Origin: Deltaproteobacteria bacterium
Lineage (GTDB): Bacteria; Myxococcota_A; Polyangia; Polyangiales; Houyiibacteriaceae
DNA length: 64,000 nucleotides
Assembly: GCA_017644045.1 (NCBI GenBank)
Contig: JAEPMI010000008.1
Location: 532,613-596,612, forward strand
Direction: 5' to 3'
Translations under genes and position numbers: made by a program
Notes under the pieces: generated by a model
Seen by the model: only the letters and a program-made list of their open reading frames with translations
Database searches by the model: none
Told to the model about the DNA's origin: nothing
Shown: positions 17,661 to 26,160 of the stretch, piece after piece
How positions within the stretch are numbered: position 1 is the first letter of the stretch
Layout: each line of letters starts with the position of its first letter

Positions 17661-19955
17661 TCAGCGCCCGTAGCGGCCCGCGTCGCCACCGCCGCTCGGG
17701 TTGCCGCCGCTCGGGGCCGGCGCTGGGCCACCGGCGTCGATGCCGCCCTTCTCCTTCTCCCAGAGCTGGATGACCACCACGTTCGGTGTGCTCATCGGGA
17801 GCATCGGGATCGGGTTGCTGTAGCGGTTCCAGAGGATCGTGGGCGAGAGGTTCGCGGCCTTCGTGGCCTCGAACATCGCCTCCATCAGCTCCTGCTCGCG
17901 GTAGCGCATGCGGCTCTTCGAGTGCCAGTGCAGCAGGTCCGAGCAGGTGATGGCGAAGCAGTACCCGACCCGCCCGTCGTAGGTGAGCCGCTCGAGGCCG
18001 TCGCCGCCGTCGCGGATGAAGATGCGCGGCACGAAGCGCTCGAGGCCGGGCTTGATCCACACGCTCTTCCAGCGCTCGGCGAGAGCGTTGCGTACGGCGG
18101 TCTCGACCTCCGCCGAGCGACCATCGTTCGGGATGTACTGCTCGCCCTGGTTGCCGAGCGCACCGAAGCACACCTTGGCGCCGGGCACGAAGATGGGGGC
18201 ATGGCGCTCCTCGAGCGCCTTGATGTCCATGGACTGCTGGTCGACGATCGCGCCCTTCAGATAGAAGAGGTTCTCGGTCGCGGGCGCGACGGCGTCGTCG
18301 GCCCAGCACGCGCTCCAATACTCGGGGAAGTCGGCGAAGTTCGCCTGGAAGAGCGGCATCCGCGGATCGGGCACGGCGCTCATCACCCCGTTCGGGCTGT
18401 TCGCGGCGACGCCCCACTGAGCGAAGAGGAGCTCGAAGATCGGCAGCTTCGCCGCGCGCAGATCGCTGATGAGCGTCGACACTTCGATGCGCGCGTCGGC
18501 CACGTCGTCCTGCACGCGCAGGTACAGGCTGATCGGGGAGATCCAGCGGGCCTCGGTGTAGATCTTCCCGCCGGCCTTCACGCGGACCGAGCGCTCCCAG
18601 GTGTCCACGATGCGGGTGACCAGCAGCTCCTCGGTGATGGTGAGCTCGCGCTCCCAGCCGGCGACCACGACGACGTGCCGGTTCTCGTCGGTGGAGAAGA
18701 TGGGCCCCTGCATCCCGTCCGGCGGGAGCTGGTGCACGCCCTCGATGGTTCCGGTGAATTCCGAGACCCGCTCGGCCATCAGCGCGGGCGCCAGACCGTG
18801 GCGGTGCACGCCGGCGGCGTCGAGATCGATCGCGCGCACGAGCTCGCCGCCGAGCTTCGCGAACCCGAAGCGGCCGTCCTTCTCGACCCGGCCGACGCCC
18901 TCGCGGACCTGGATCGGGGAGTCGTACTCGAAGGGGATCGAGACCTGACCCTGGCGGTCGATCACGCCCCACTTGCCCTCGTGCTTCACGGACGTGGTGT
19001 CGCCGACGTAGTTGAGCCCGTCCTCGAAGTGATGGCCGATGACGAGCTGTCCGCGCTCGTCGATGTAGCCGAGCTTGCCCTGGGCGTCCTTCACGCGCGC
19101 GCTGCCGCCGGAGTAGGCCCAGACGTCGCCGAAGCCACCGGCGATGCGGTTGCCCTGCACGTCGATGAAGCCCCAGGTCTCGCCGTCCTTGACCGGCACG
19201 TGGCTGATCTCGCCCATGAGCTGCAGGCGCGCGTCCTGGAACGGACCGAAGACGCCGCCCTGCGCGTTGAGCACCATGACCTTGCCGTCGCCGACGGCCC
19301 AGACCGTGCCGTGGCGAACGGTGCCCATGCGCTCCCACTTCGGCTCGCTGATCCAGCTGCCGTCGGGTCCGATGAGACCGAAGCGCTCGCCGACCTTCAC
19401 CTTCGCCATGCCGCCGTCGAAGTTGGTCGCCTCGTCGAACTGAGGCGCGATGACCACGCCGCCCTTCAGGTCGAGGTAGCCCTCCTTCGTGCCATCGCTG
19501 AAGAAGGCGAGGCCGTTCCGGTGGTGGCTCATGAACGCGTACTGCGGCTGGACGACGACCTGTCCGTTGCGGTCGATGCAGCCGTAGCCGGTGCCCTTGA
19601 TCTCGACCGTCGCGAGCCCCTCTTCGAAGTCGTACGCGAAGTCGTAGGTGGGCTCGACGACGACGCTGCCGTCACTGCGCACGAAGCCCCATTTGCCGCC
19701 GTTGATCTTGCTGCCGTCGAGCCAGGCGCCGTCGTTCGTGCGGAAGGGCGCGTCGGCCTCGAGCGCCGCGGCGATGTGGTCGTACGTCGGCGCGAGCACC
19801 GGCGAGCCGTCCACGCCGAGCAGGCCCATCTTCCCCGTCGCGTCGGCGACGCGCGCCACGGGCGCGTGCTCCTCGAAGTCGTTGGCCGTGACGAACTCGG
19901 CGGGGATTCGAACCTCTCCCGCCGCACCCAGATAGAACCAGCTCAAACGCTGCAT
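17661..19955 (-). CDS. WG-repeat protein with novel C-terminal domain
   Basis: Protein of 764 aa with AGGAGG before the ATG. Residues about 1-370 hold eight or more WG repeats ('kWGFVrsDGsvvvePtYDfa.df.eGla.V', seen as 'GKWGFVRSDGS', 'GKLGYIDERGQ', 'GKWGVIDRQGQ'), which form beta-propeller-like scaffolds. Residues about 400-740 are unrelated to WG repeats: a mixed alpha/beta region with 'VVVVAGWERELTITEELL' and 'LFYLKGAIVDQQSMDIKAL'. The tail is Gly/Pro-rich. There is no signal peptide. The function of WG-repeat proteins is mostly unknown. glpD follows 53 bp downstream on the same strand. Confidence 0.78.
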   Translation of the reverse strand: MQRLSWFYLGAAGEVRIPAEFVTANDFEEHAPVARVADATGKMGLLGVDGSPVLAPTYDHIAAALEADAPFRTNDGAWLDGSKINGGKWGFVRSDGSVVVEPTYDFAYDFEEGLATVEIKGTGYGCIDRNGQVVVQPQYAFMSHHRNGLAFFSDGTKEGYLDLKGGVVIAPQFDEATNFDGGMAKVKVGERFGLIGPDGSWISEPKWERMGTVRHGTVWAVGDGKVMVLNAQGGVFGPFQDARLQLMGEISHVPVKDGETWGFIDVQGNRIAGGFGDVWAYSGGSARVKDAQGKLGYIDERGQLVIGHHFEDGLNYVGDTTSVKHEGKWGVIDRQGQVSIPFEYDSPIQVREGVGRVEKDGRFGFAKLGGELVRAIDLDAAGVHRHGLAPALMAERVSEFTGTIEGVHQLPPDGMQGPIFSTDENRHVVVVAGWERELTITEELLVTRIVDTWERSVRVKAGGKIYTEARWISPISLYLRVQDDVADARIEVSTLISDLRAAKLPIFELLFAQWGVAANSPNGVMSAVPDPRMPLFQANFADFPEYWSACWADDAVAPATENLFYLKGAIVDQQSMDIKALEERHAPIFVPGAKVCFGALGNQGEQYIPNDGRSAEVETAVRNALAERWKSVWIKPGLERFVPRIFIRDGGDGLERLTYDGRVGYCFAITCSDLLHWHSKSRMRYREQELMEAMFEATKAANLSPTILWNRYSNPIPMLPMSTPNVVVIQLWEKEKGGIDAGGPAPAPSGGNPSGGGDAGRYGR

Positions 19956-20022
19956 GCACCCCTCCTGCGGGGGCGACGATACGCCAGGTCGCGAGCGGGC
20001 TCCAGAGGCTCTTTTCGACCGT

Positions 20023-21006
20023 TCAGTACGTTCGTCCGCGGGCCTCGGTGAAGTGGAGCTCGCGGATGGCGGTGAGCAGGGCGCGCTGCTCGCGGCGGCT
20101 CCCGCAGAGGTAGAGGCTCACGCGGAGTCGGGACTCGGGCGTGATCTCCGCGCGGCGGCACACGAGCTCCTCTTCGTTGGTCTCGTAGTGCCATGGCTCC
20201 GGCGCGTTGCCCCATCGGGGACGCGGCGGGAGGAGTGCCGCTCGGAAGGAGTCGTCGGCGCTCTGCGGGCCGTCCATCTCGTCGAAGTACCAGCGCGTGT
20301 AGATGCTGGCGCTGGCGTCGCCGGGCCCCCGGATCTGGTAGGCCGTCTCCCACAGGTCGGCCATGCCACCCAGGCTCGTGACCCAGTACCCCGCCGGCAG
20401 CGTGCCGGTGATGCCGTGGGCCGAGCTCGAGATGTCGAAGCGGACCTCGGCACCCTCGGTCAGCGGCGGCATGCTCAGCGACGCCTGGAGCTCGCGCTCG
20501 AGCTCGGCCGCCTCTCGGCCACAGTGGTCTCCCTGGACCGAGAGGCTCATCGCCGTCCCTTCGGGCGTGCGAGGAGCCTCGCGCTCCGCATCGCCCTCGA
20601 CCTCACCCGCGAGGACCGTGACGCGGCACGTCCCCCTCGTGAGCTCGTGCACGCTCTCGCCGCCTGCGATCCCGACCGCCTCGATGTCCATCGGGTAGCC
20701 CGGGTTGATGCAGGGTTGGGTGCCGTCCGGATCCAGCGTCCAACCGTGGACGAGGGCCGTGGCGCGGCCGCAGGCGAGGCTCAACGAGAGCTCGACATCG
20801 GGTTCGGGCGCAGGCGGCTCCGGTTCTGGCTCGGGCTCGGGCTGCTCGACCTCGCTCGGCTGGTCGACGGGCGTCGCTTCGGACGTGGGCTCCGGCGCGG
20901 CGGGCGTCGATGGTTCCGGCTGCCCGCCACCACATGCGATGAGCGACACCAGTAGGACGCTCCATCGCCACGTCTCGTGGCCAACCCCTCGACGAGCCTG
21001 CTCCAT
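20023..21006 (-). CDS. Hypothetical lipoprotein
   Basis: Protein of 327 aa. The ATG at 21006 has AGGAGG upstream and gives a lipoprotein signal with 'LLVSLIAC' (Cys25), followed by a Pro/Glu linker 'PEPEPEPEPPAPEP'. The mature domain has paired Cys ('CGRATALVH', 'CRVTVLAGE', 'CGREAAELE', 'CGSRREQRA') and ends 'ELHFTEARGRTY'. No family recognised. The leader sequence before this start (CCGCAGGAGG) is nearly the same as that of the WG gene downstream, and the two may be co-transcribed. Confidence 0.7.
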   Translation of the reverse strand: MEQARRGVGHETWRWSVLLVSLIACGGGQPEPSTPAAPEPTSEATPVDQPSEVEQPEPEPEPEPPAPEPDVELSLSLACGRATALVHGWTLDPDGTQPCINPGYPMDIEAVGIAGGESVHELTRGTCRVTVLAGEVEGDAEREAPRTPEGTAMSLSVQGDHCGREAAELERELQASLSMPPLTEGAEVRFDISSSAHGITGTLPAGYWVTSLGGMADLWETAYQIRGPGDASASIYTRWYFDEMDGPQSADDSFRAALLPPRPRWGNAPEPWHYETNEEELVCRRAEITPESRLRVSLYLCGSRREQRALLTAIRELHFTEARGRTY

Positions 21007-21061
21007 CCCCAGACCTCCTGCGGGCGGAACGATACGCGACGACGGGGCCATTCCCGAGCGG

Positions 21062-23113
21062 CTACTCCGCGACGCTGGGCTGAGGGGCCTCGCCCTGGGT
21101 CCACGCGAAGCGGTGGCCGGCGGGGAGGCTGGCCGTCTCGGTGGTGAGCTCGGCGTTCGGCCAGCGGACGGTGACCTCTGCGTCGCACGCGGTGCCGAGA
21201 CCGAAGTGGAGCGTCAGGTCCGACTGCGAGCCGTAGTGGCCGTGGCCGCCGTCGACTTCGGCGACCTGGGTGCGGCCGTCGCTGGTGCGCACGGTGACCT
21301 GCGCGCCGATGGCGTTCCGGTTGGTCCCCTCACCGCCCTCGAGGCGGACCTGCAGCCAGTTGCCCGTCGGGGTCACGTTCTCGAACGCGCGGATCTGCGC
21401 GGTCTCGTAGCAGTCGTTCGGAGCGGCCGCGTCGCAGCGCGATCGGCTGTGGCCCACGATGATGTCGAGGTCGCCGTCGCGGTCGAAGTCGGCGACCACG
21501 ACGCCGTGGCTGCGGTTGTGCTCGAAGAAGTCGGCGGTGGCGACCTCGGTGAACGCGAGGGGCGAGTCGTGGTGGTAGAGCAGACCGCGGTTGCCGGGGT
21601 AATCGGAGGCGCCGACGTACACGTCGAGCAGACCGTCGTTGTCGAAGTCGAAGAGGACGTTGGTCATGTGCCCCTCGTCCCAACTCGCGCTGCCGAGGTG
21701 GTCCGCCTCGAGACCCATCGCCGCGTCGCCGGGGCGATCGAAGCTCAGCTCGCCGGTGTTGACCAGCAGGTTCGAGCCGTCGGAGCCCGCGCCGGCCCAC
21801 CAGTGGCGAATCTCACCGGTCATCAGGTCGAGGTCGCCGTCGCCGTCGACGTCGCCCGCGCTGGTGCAGCCGCTGTTGCCGCCGAGCCGGAAGGGCTCGC
21901 GGCCGGTGTCGTGGTCCCAGTTCTCGGTGGTGCACGCGATGGCGGGCGAGCCGGCGGCGTCGCAGCCCTCGGCGCCCGGGTTCGACTGGCAGAAGCACAT
22001 GGCGAACTGGTTGTCCTCCCAGGTCGTGTCGCCATCGAACGCGTAGCCGCTCTCCACCGACCGGTTCACGAAGGTCACGGTCCCGTCGGCCGCACGGACG
22101 CCTTGCCAGAGATGGTTCGGGGCGCGGCCGTAGCTGGGCGCGAGGAGCTCGGTGGTGCCGTCACCGTCGAGGTCGCGCGCGAGGGATCCCCAGGCGCGCG
22201 AATGCGCGCGCGCCTCGTTGAGTGCCGCGATGCTGCTCCACTCCTCGGTGATCAGCCCGACCGCTTCGGTGACGTCGGTCCAGCCGCCGGCGCCGTCGCC
22301 GCGGTAGAGGTAGTCCTGCAGGATGACGGTGCTGATGGTTGCGAAGCCGTTCTGCGCGACGAAGAGGTCGAGGTTTCCGTCGCGGTCGTAGTCCACGAAG
22401 GACTCGCCGGCGGGGACGCTGATGAGATCCGGGCTGCGGACCACGCTGAGCGGCCCGAGGGTGAAGTTGCCCGAGCCGTCGTTGACCATGATCTCGCTGC
22501 GCTCGTCCATGGTGATCGCGCGGTCGTCGGTGTTGAGCGCGAGGAACGCGTCCATGTCCCCGTCGTTGTCGATGTCACCGAACGCGGCGCCGCTCACCGG
22601 TCGGCCCTTGCCGCCGAGGTCGCCGCGCGGGGTGAGGATGCCGCTCGCGATGGTCACGTCCGTGAAGCCACCCGCGGGGTCGTTTCGGAGGAGCCAGCTC
22701 CGGCGCGCGCCGTCACCGGTGTCGAGCGCGTCCAGGTTCGCCGCGCCGCGACGCACGAAGAGGTCGGCCCAGCCGTCGCCGTCGATGTCCGCCACGTTGA
22801 GCCGGGTGCCCTCCACGCCGCTCAGGCCCCACTCGCCGGTGACCTCGCGGAACGCGGGGGTCCCCGCCGCCCAGGGCGTGGCCGCCGGGTCGCAGACCGG
22901 CTCGGGGATCGGGAGCACACAGGCGCTCCCCCCGCAGACCTCGCCTTCACCGCAGACCGGGCCGGCGACGTCGCCGCAGTGGCACATCCCGTCGTCCGGC
23001 GAGCAGGTGGCGCCCTCGCCACAGTCGACGAGGGCACAGAGATCGGCGGAGTCGTCGCCGCAGCCGAGGAAGGCGAGGGCGACAGAGCCGAGGACGAGAA
23101 AGCGAAGCGGCAT
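21062..23113 (-). CDS. FG-GAP/VCBS repeat lipoprotein with ASPIC/UnbV C-terminus
   Basis: Protein of 683 aa. Lipobox 'ALAFLGC' (Cys18), then a Cys-rich EGF-like segment to about residue 70. The main body has many FG-GAP/VCBS calcium-binding units, such as 'VADIDGDGWADLF', 'GDIDNDGDMDAF', 'YDRDGNLDLF', 'GDVDGDGDLDL' and 'FDNDGLLDVY', which form an integrin-like beta-propeller. The last 100 residues match the ASPIC/UnbV domain (CRTAC1 family): 'NWLQVRLEGGEGTNRNAIGA' and 'LTLHFGLG'. It is probably a surface adhesin or extracellular matrix-like lipoprotein. The role is not known. Confidence 0.85.
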   Translation of the reverse strand: MPLRFLVLGSVALAFLGCGDDSADLCALVDCGEGATCSPDDGMCHCGDVAGPVCGEGEVCGGSACVLPIPEPVCDPAATPWAAGTPAFREVTGEWGLSGVEGTRLNVADIDGDGWADLFVRRGAANLDALDTGDGARRSWLLRNDPAGGFTDVTIASGILTPRGDLGGKGRPVSGAAFGDIDNDGDMDAFLALNTDDRAITMDERSEIMVNDGSGNFTLGPLSVVRSPDLISVPAGESFVDYDRDGNLDLFVAQNGFATISTVILQDYLYRGDGAGGWTDVTEAVGLITEEWSSIAALNEARAHSRAWGSLARDLDGDGTTELLAPSYGRAPNHLWQGVRAADGTVTFVNRSVESGYAFDGDTTWEDNQFAMCFCQSNPGAEGCDAAGSPAIACTTENWDHDTGREPFRLGGNSGCTSAGDVDGDGDLDLMTGEIRHWWAGAGSDGSNLLVNTGELSFDRPGDAAMGLEADHLGSASWDEGHMTNVLFDFDNDGLLDVYVGASDYPGNRGLLYHHDSPLAFTEVATADFFEHNRSHGVVVADFDRDGDLDIIVGHSRSRCDAAAPNDCYETAQIRAFENVTPTGNWLQVRLEGGEGTNRNAIGAQVTVRTSDGRTQVAEVDGGHGHYGSQSDLTLHFGLGTACDAEVTVRWPNAELTTETASLPAGHRFAWTQGEAPQPSVAE

Positions 23114-23215
23114 CGAGTGGGATTAGCACCCACACGACGGCCGTGGCGTGAGGTGACGCAGCGGAGTGAAGCCTGCTCACTGTGCTGAACGCCCTTCAGT
23201 CGCGGGGTAAACGAC

Positions 23216-23962
23216 CTACTGGGGCGCCCAGCCGCACTCGGCGGCGAGGGCGCGGGGGAGCCGGTAGCTCTGGCTCAAATCGAGGTCCAGATCTTCGATC
23301 GCTGCGCGAGCCCTCGCCGCGAGGGCCTCGTCGAAGAGTGCGCGCGCCTCGTCGCATTCGCCGCGGCTGGCGGCCACGTCGGAGCGGAGCTCGAGGAGCT
23401 CGGCCTGGAAGCGGTCGTCGTCGGGCTCGAGCGCTTCGGCGACCGCAGCCATCGCCATCGCGTGATCGTTCTCTTCCCGGCTGCGCGCGACGAGCGCCAG
23501 CGCGAGCCACGCCTGTGGGTCGTTGGGAGCCATCCGCCGACGCCACTGCGCCCGGCTCTCGCTCACTTCTCGCGGGCTCTCGAACGCCAGCGCCTGCTCC
23601 GCCGCGACCCACGCCACCGCTGGCGCGATGCCCATCGCGAAGCCGAGCACGACTGGGGCGATGCCGGAGGCATCGGGCTCTTCGACGCGTCGCATCGCGA
23701 GCCCCGCGCCCACGAGCGCGAGGAAGCCGCCGAGCGCCCAGCCGAGCCCAACGTGCGACGCGCCGCCGATGTCCGGTCCGAGGGCGTCGTGCCCCGCCAG
23801 CCCACCGAAGAGCGCGAGGCCGAGCGCCGACGCCAGCACGGCGCGCTGGTCGTTCGGCGCGAGGCGGGCGAGGAGCGAGCGCACGCCGAGCGCGGCGATG
23901 GCGATGACGAGCACCGGCAAGACCACCGGGAGCCAGCGCTCGTCCCAGGGGAGGGGGCTCAC
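23216..23962 (-). CDS. Membrane protein with C-terminal TPR-like helices
   Basis: Protein of 248 aa with a GTG start one base after the exonuclease stop. Four hydrophobic segments are visible in residues about 12-125 ('VVLPVLVIAIAALGV', 'LASALGLALFGGLA', 'GLGWALGGFLALVGAGLA', 'VVLGFAMGIAPAVAWVAA'). The rest is soluble and helical, with TPR-like pairs ('AWLALALVARSREEND', 'CDEARALFDEALAARAR'). No known family. The tight spacing suggests co-expression with the exonuclease gene rather than a shared function. Confidence 0.65.
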   Translation of the reverse strand: MSPLPWDERWLPVVLPVLVIAIAALGVRSLLARLAPNDQRAVLASALGLALFGGLAGHDALGPDIGGASHVGLGWALGGFLALVGAGLAMRRVEEPDASGIAPVVLGFAMGIAPAVAWVAAEQALAFESPREVSESRAQWRRRMAPNDPQAWLALALVARSREENDHAMAMAAVAEALEPDDDRFQAELLELRSDVAASRGECDEARALFDEALAARARAAIEDLDLDLSQSYRLPRALAAECGWAPQ

Positions 23963-23963
23963 C

Positions 23964-24776
23964 TCAGACGGGCGCGGCCGGCGGCCAGAGCGGCGACACG
24001 GGCTTGCGCGCGGCGAAACGGACGCTCACCGGCGCGTGGTCGCTGGCGCCCTTGCCCTCGCGTTCGCTGCGGTCGACGATGGCGCCGGTGACCAGCTCGG
24101 CGAGCGGCGCGGTACAGAAGACGTGGTCGATGCGCAGCCCTTCGTCGCGCTCGAAGCTGCCGCCGCGGTAGTCCCACCAGGACCAGACCTCGCCGGTCGG
24201 GTGGAAGGGACGGAACACGTCGACGAGACCGAAGTCGGCGATGTCCGCCAGCGCGCCGCGCACGTCGTCGTTGGCCAGCACGCCGCCCTCGAAGACGTCG
24301 GGGTGCGAGACGTCGTCGGGGAAGGGAGCCACGTTGAAGTCGCCGCAGAGCACGAGCTTCTGCGTGGGGTCGAAGCGATCGTCGAGCTGCTTCCGGAGCC
24401 GCTCCATCCACTTCAGCTTGTAGGGGTACTTGTCCGAGTCGACGGTGCCGCCGTTCGGGAAGTACGCGCAGATGACCTGGATGCCCTCGATCGTTGCGCC
24501 GATGAGCCGCGAGTGGTCGTCGTCCGGATCTCCGTCCAGCCCACGCCACACGTCCTGAGGCTCGGCCTTCGAGAGGATGGCCACGCCGTTGTACGCCTTC
24601 TGGCCGAAGTGACTGACGTGGTAGCCGAGGGCCTCGCAGCGCTCGGCCGGGAAGTCCTCGTCGACGACCTTCGTCTCCTGCAGGCAGATCACGTCCGGCC
24701 GATGTCGCTCGAGCCAGTCCGCGAGCCGGTCCTCGCGGGCTCGGGCCGAGTTGATGTTCCAGGTCACCAAGTCCAC
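23964..24776 (-). CDS. xth: Exodeoxyribonuclease III (AP endonuclease)
   Basis: Protein of 270 aa with a GTG start giving 'MDLVTWNINSAR', the exact family opening. All metal and catalytic motifs of the exonuclease-endonuclease-phosphatase fold are present: 'CLQETKV', 'YNGVAIL', 'CAYFPNGG', 'LVLCGDFNVAP', 'WSWWDYRG', 'RIDHVFC' and 'SDHAPV'. It incises DNA at abasic sites and has 3'-5' exonuclease and 3'-repair activity in base excision repair. It is divergent from the RidA gene, with 62 bp between the starts. Confidence 0.92.
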   Translation of the reverse strand: MDLVTWNINSARAREDRLADWLERHRPDVICLQETKVVDEDFPAERCEALGYHVSHFGQKAYNGVAILSKAEPQDVWRGLDGDPDDDHSRLIGATIEGIQVICAYFPNGGTVDSDKYPYKLKWMERLRKQLDDRFDPTQKLVLCGDFNVAPFPDDVSHPDVFEGGVLANDDVRGALADIADFGLVDVFRPFHPTGEVWSWWDYRGGSFERDEGLRIDHVFCTAPLAELVTGAIVDRSEREGKGASDHAPVSVRFAARKPVSPLWPPAAPV

Positions 24777-24838
24777 GTCGCGAGGTGTAGCAGAATCGAA
24801 GGGTTGGCGTTGGCCGGGGGGTTGGCTAGCGTTCGCGC

Positions 24839-25231
24839 ATGCCCAAGAAGGTCATCGCCACCGATGGTGCGCCCGCGGCGCTCGCTTCCTACTCCCAGGC
24901 CACGGCCGCCGGCGGCTGGGTCTTCTGCTCCGGTCAGATCGGGCTCGATCCCTCGGGCACCCTCGTCGAGGGCGGCGCGGTCGCGGAGGCCACCCAGATC
25001 ATGGCGAACCTCGGCGCGGTGCTCGAGGCGGCCGGGGCGTCGTTCGCCGACGTCGTGAAGTGCACCATCTTCCTCGCCGACATGGGGGACTTCGGCGCGG
25101 TGAACGAGGTCTACTCCAAGGCCTTCGAGGGGATGGACCCGCCGGCCCGCGCGTGCGTGGCCGTGAAGACGCTGCCCAAGAACGTGCAGGTCGAGATCGA
25201 GGCCATCGCCTACGTGGGAGACGCGGGGTGA
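24839..25231 (+). CDS. RidA family enamine/imine deaminase
   Basis: Protein of 130 aa, family length. The key Arg that binds the substrate carboxylate is present in 'PPARACVAVKTLPKNVQVEIEA', together with 'SGQIGLDPSG' and 'SYSQA', so it should be an active RidA that hydrolyses reactive 2-aminoacrylate and related imines made by PLP enzymes. Cytosolic trimer in known members. The stop overlaps the GTG start of the next lipoprotein gene by four bases (GTGA). Confidence 0.92.
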   Translation: MPKKVIATDGAPAALASYSQATAAGGWVFCSGQIGLDPSGTLVEGGAVAEATQIMANLGAVLEAAGASFADVVKCTIFLADMGDFGAVNEVYSKAFEGMDPPARACVAVKTLPKNVQVEIEAIAYVGDAG

Positions 25232-26157
25232 GGCTCGCGACGCTCCTGCTGGCGCTGGCCCTCGGCTGCGGCGACGACGGCGGCGGCACCGACGACCCCG
25301 TCACCGACGGCGCCGTCCGGGACGCCAGCAGGGACGCGGACGTGCTGGAGTGCGACGGTGGCGGCTGCGTGAGCCGCCGGTGCCGCCTGCTGGACTACTA
25401 CGAGGGACCGGCGGAGGACGGTCTCGTGGTCGGTGAGATGCAGGACGAAGCCTTCGTCGCGTACGAGGCGGGCGGCGACGCGACCTACGTCTTCGGCTTC
25501 CAGGGCGGCGTGATGATCCAGCCCGTGGTGGACGTGCCGGCGGAGCGTGTCGCCGACGAACCCTGCGCGCAGATCACCTTCCGCCATCGCCCCGATCCGG
25601 CGTATCCGGACGACGCCGGCGAGGTGGAGTTCTTCTCGGAGAACGTCTTCATCGACACGCTCGAAGCCGTGGACACCCGCTTCCGCGGCGGCGCCTACGC
25701 CGACCAGATGGGGTGGGCCGCGGCCGACGGAGTCCGCATGATCCTCGAAGCCGAGGTGCGCGGCCCCGACTGGGCGCTCCGGACGGAGCTCCCGGTGCGC
25801 GTGGTCGATCAGGACGGCTGGGACGAGTGCGACGTGGTGCCGACCACCTTCGCGATCGGCTGCGAGCTGGTCGAGCTCTCTGGCGCGGCGACCGTGGAGT
25901 CGGTGGGCGACACCACCGGACTCGCGTGCGCCGCGACGGCACCCGTCACGCTGACCCTGGCGCCGAGCGACGTCGTGGTGCCCGAGGGCTGCTACGAGCT
26001 CACGCGAACCATCGACGTCGAACGCGGTTGCATCGACGACCAGGGGCTCGCCCCCGGCGTCGTGCTCGACGAGGTCTTCTGGACCTTCCCCGCCGACCCG
26101 GAGCAGGAGTGCTACGAGACGCTCGGCGTGGTCGAGCGTGGCTGCGACTGCCTCTGA
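25228..26157 (+). CDS. Hypothetical lipoprotein, coupled to RidA gene
   Basis: Protein of 309 aa. The GTG at 25228 overlaps the RidA stop and gives the signal 'RLATLLLALALGC' (Cys14) followed by 'GDDGGGTDD'. The mature part is beta-rich with regularly spaced Cys ('CDGGGCVSRRC', 'CDVVPTTFAIGC', 'CYELTRTI', 'CYETLGVVERGCDC'). No domain recognised. Its coupling to RidA is probably only transcriptional, because one is cytosolic and the other exported. It converges on purA with a 3-bp gap. Confidence 0.7.
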   Translation: MRLATLLLALALGCGDDGGGTDDPVTDGAVRDASRDADVLECDGGGCVSRRCRLLDYYEGPAEDGLVVGEMQDEAFVAYEAGGDATYVFGFQGGVMIQPVVDVPAERVADEPCAQITFRHRPDPAYPDDAGEVEFFSENVFIDTLEAVDTRFRGGAYADQMGWAAADGVRMILEAEVRGPDWALRTELPVRVVDQDGWDECDVVPTTFAIGCELVELSGAATVESVGDTTGLACAATAPVTLTLAPSDVVVPEGCYELTRTIDVERGCIDDQGLAPGVVLDEVFWTFPADPEQECYETLGVVERGCDCL

Positions 26158-26160
26158 GCG

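Noticed and set aside
17608..19338. Extension of the glpD frame into a 1077-residue protein
   Set aside because: The upstream part is an Arg/Gly-rich out-of-frame reading of the WG-repeat gene, which has good motifs and a ribosome site; GlpD length and FAD motif fix the start at 17607.
17589..20051. 820-residue open frame on the plus strand
   Set aside because: Antisense to the WG-repeat gene; composition is the typical Val/Ala/Asp/Arg shadow of high-GC coding sequence with no family motif.
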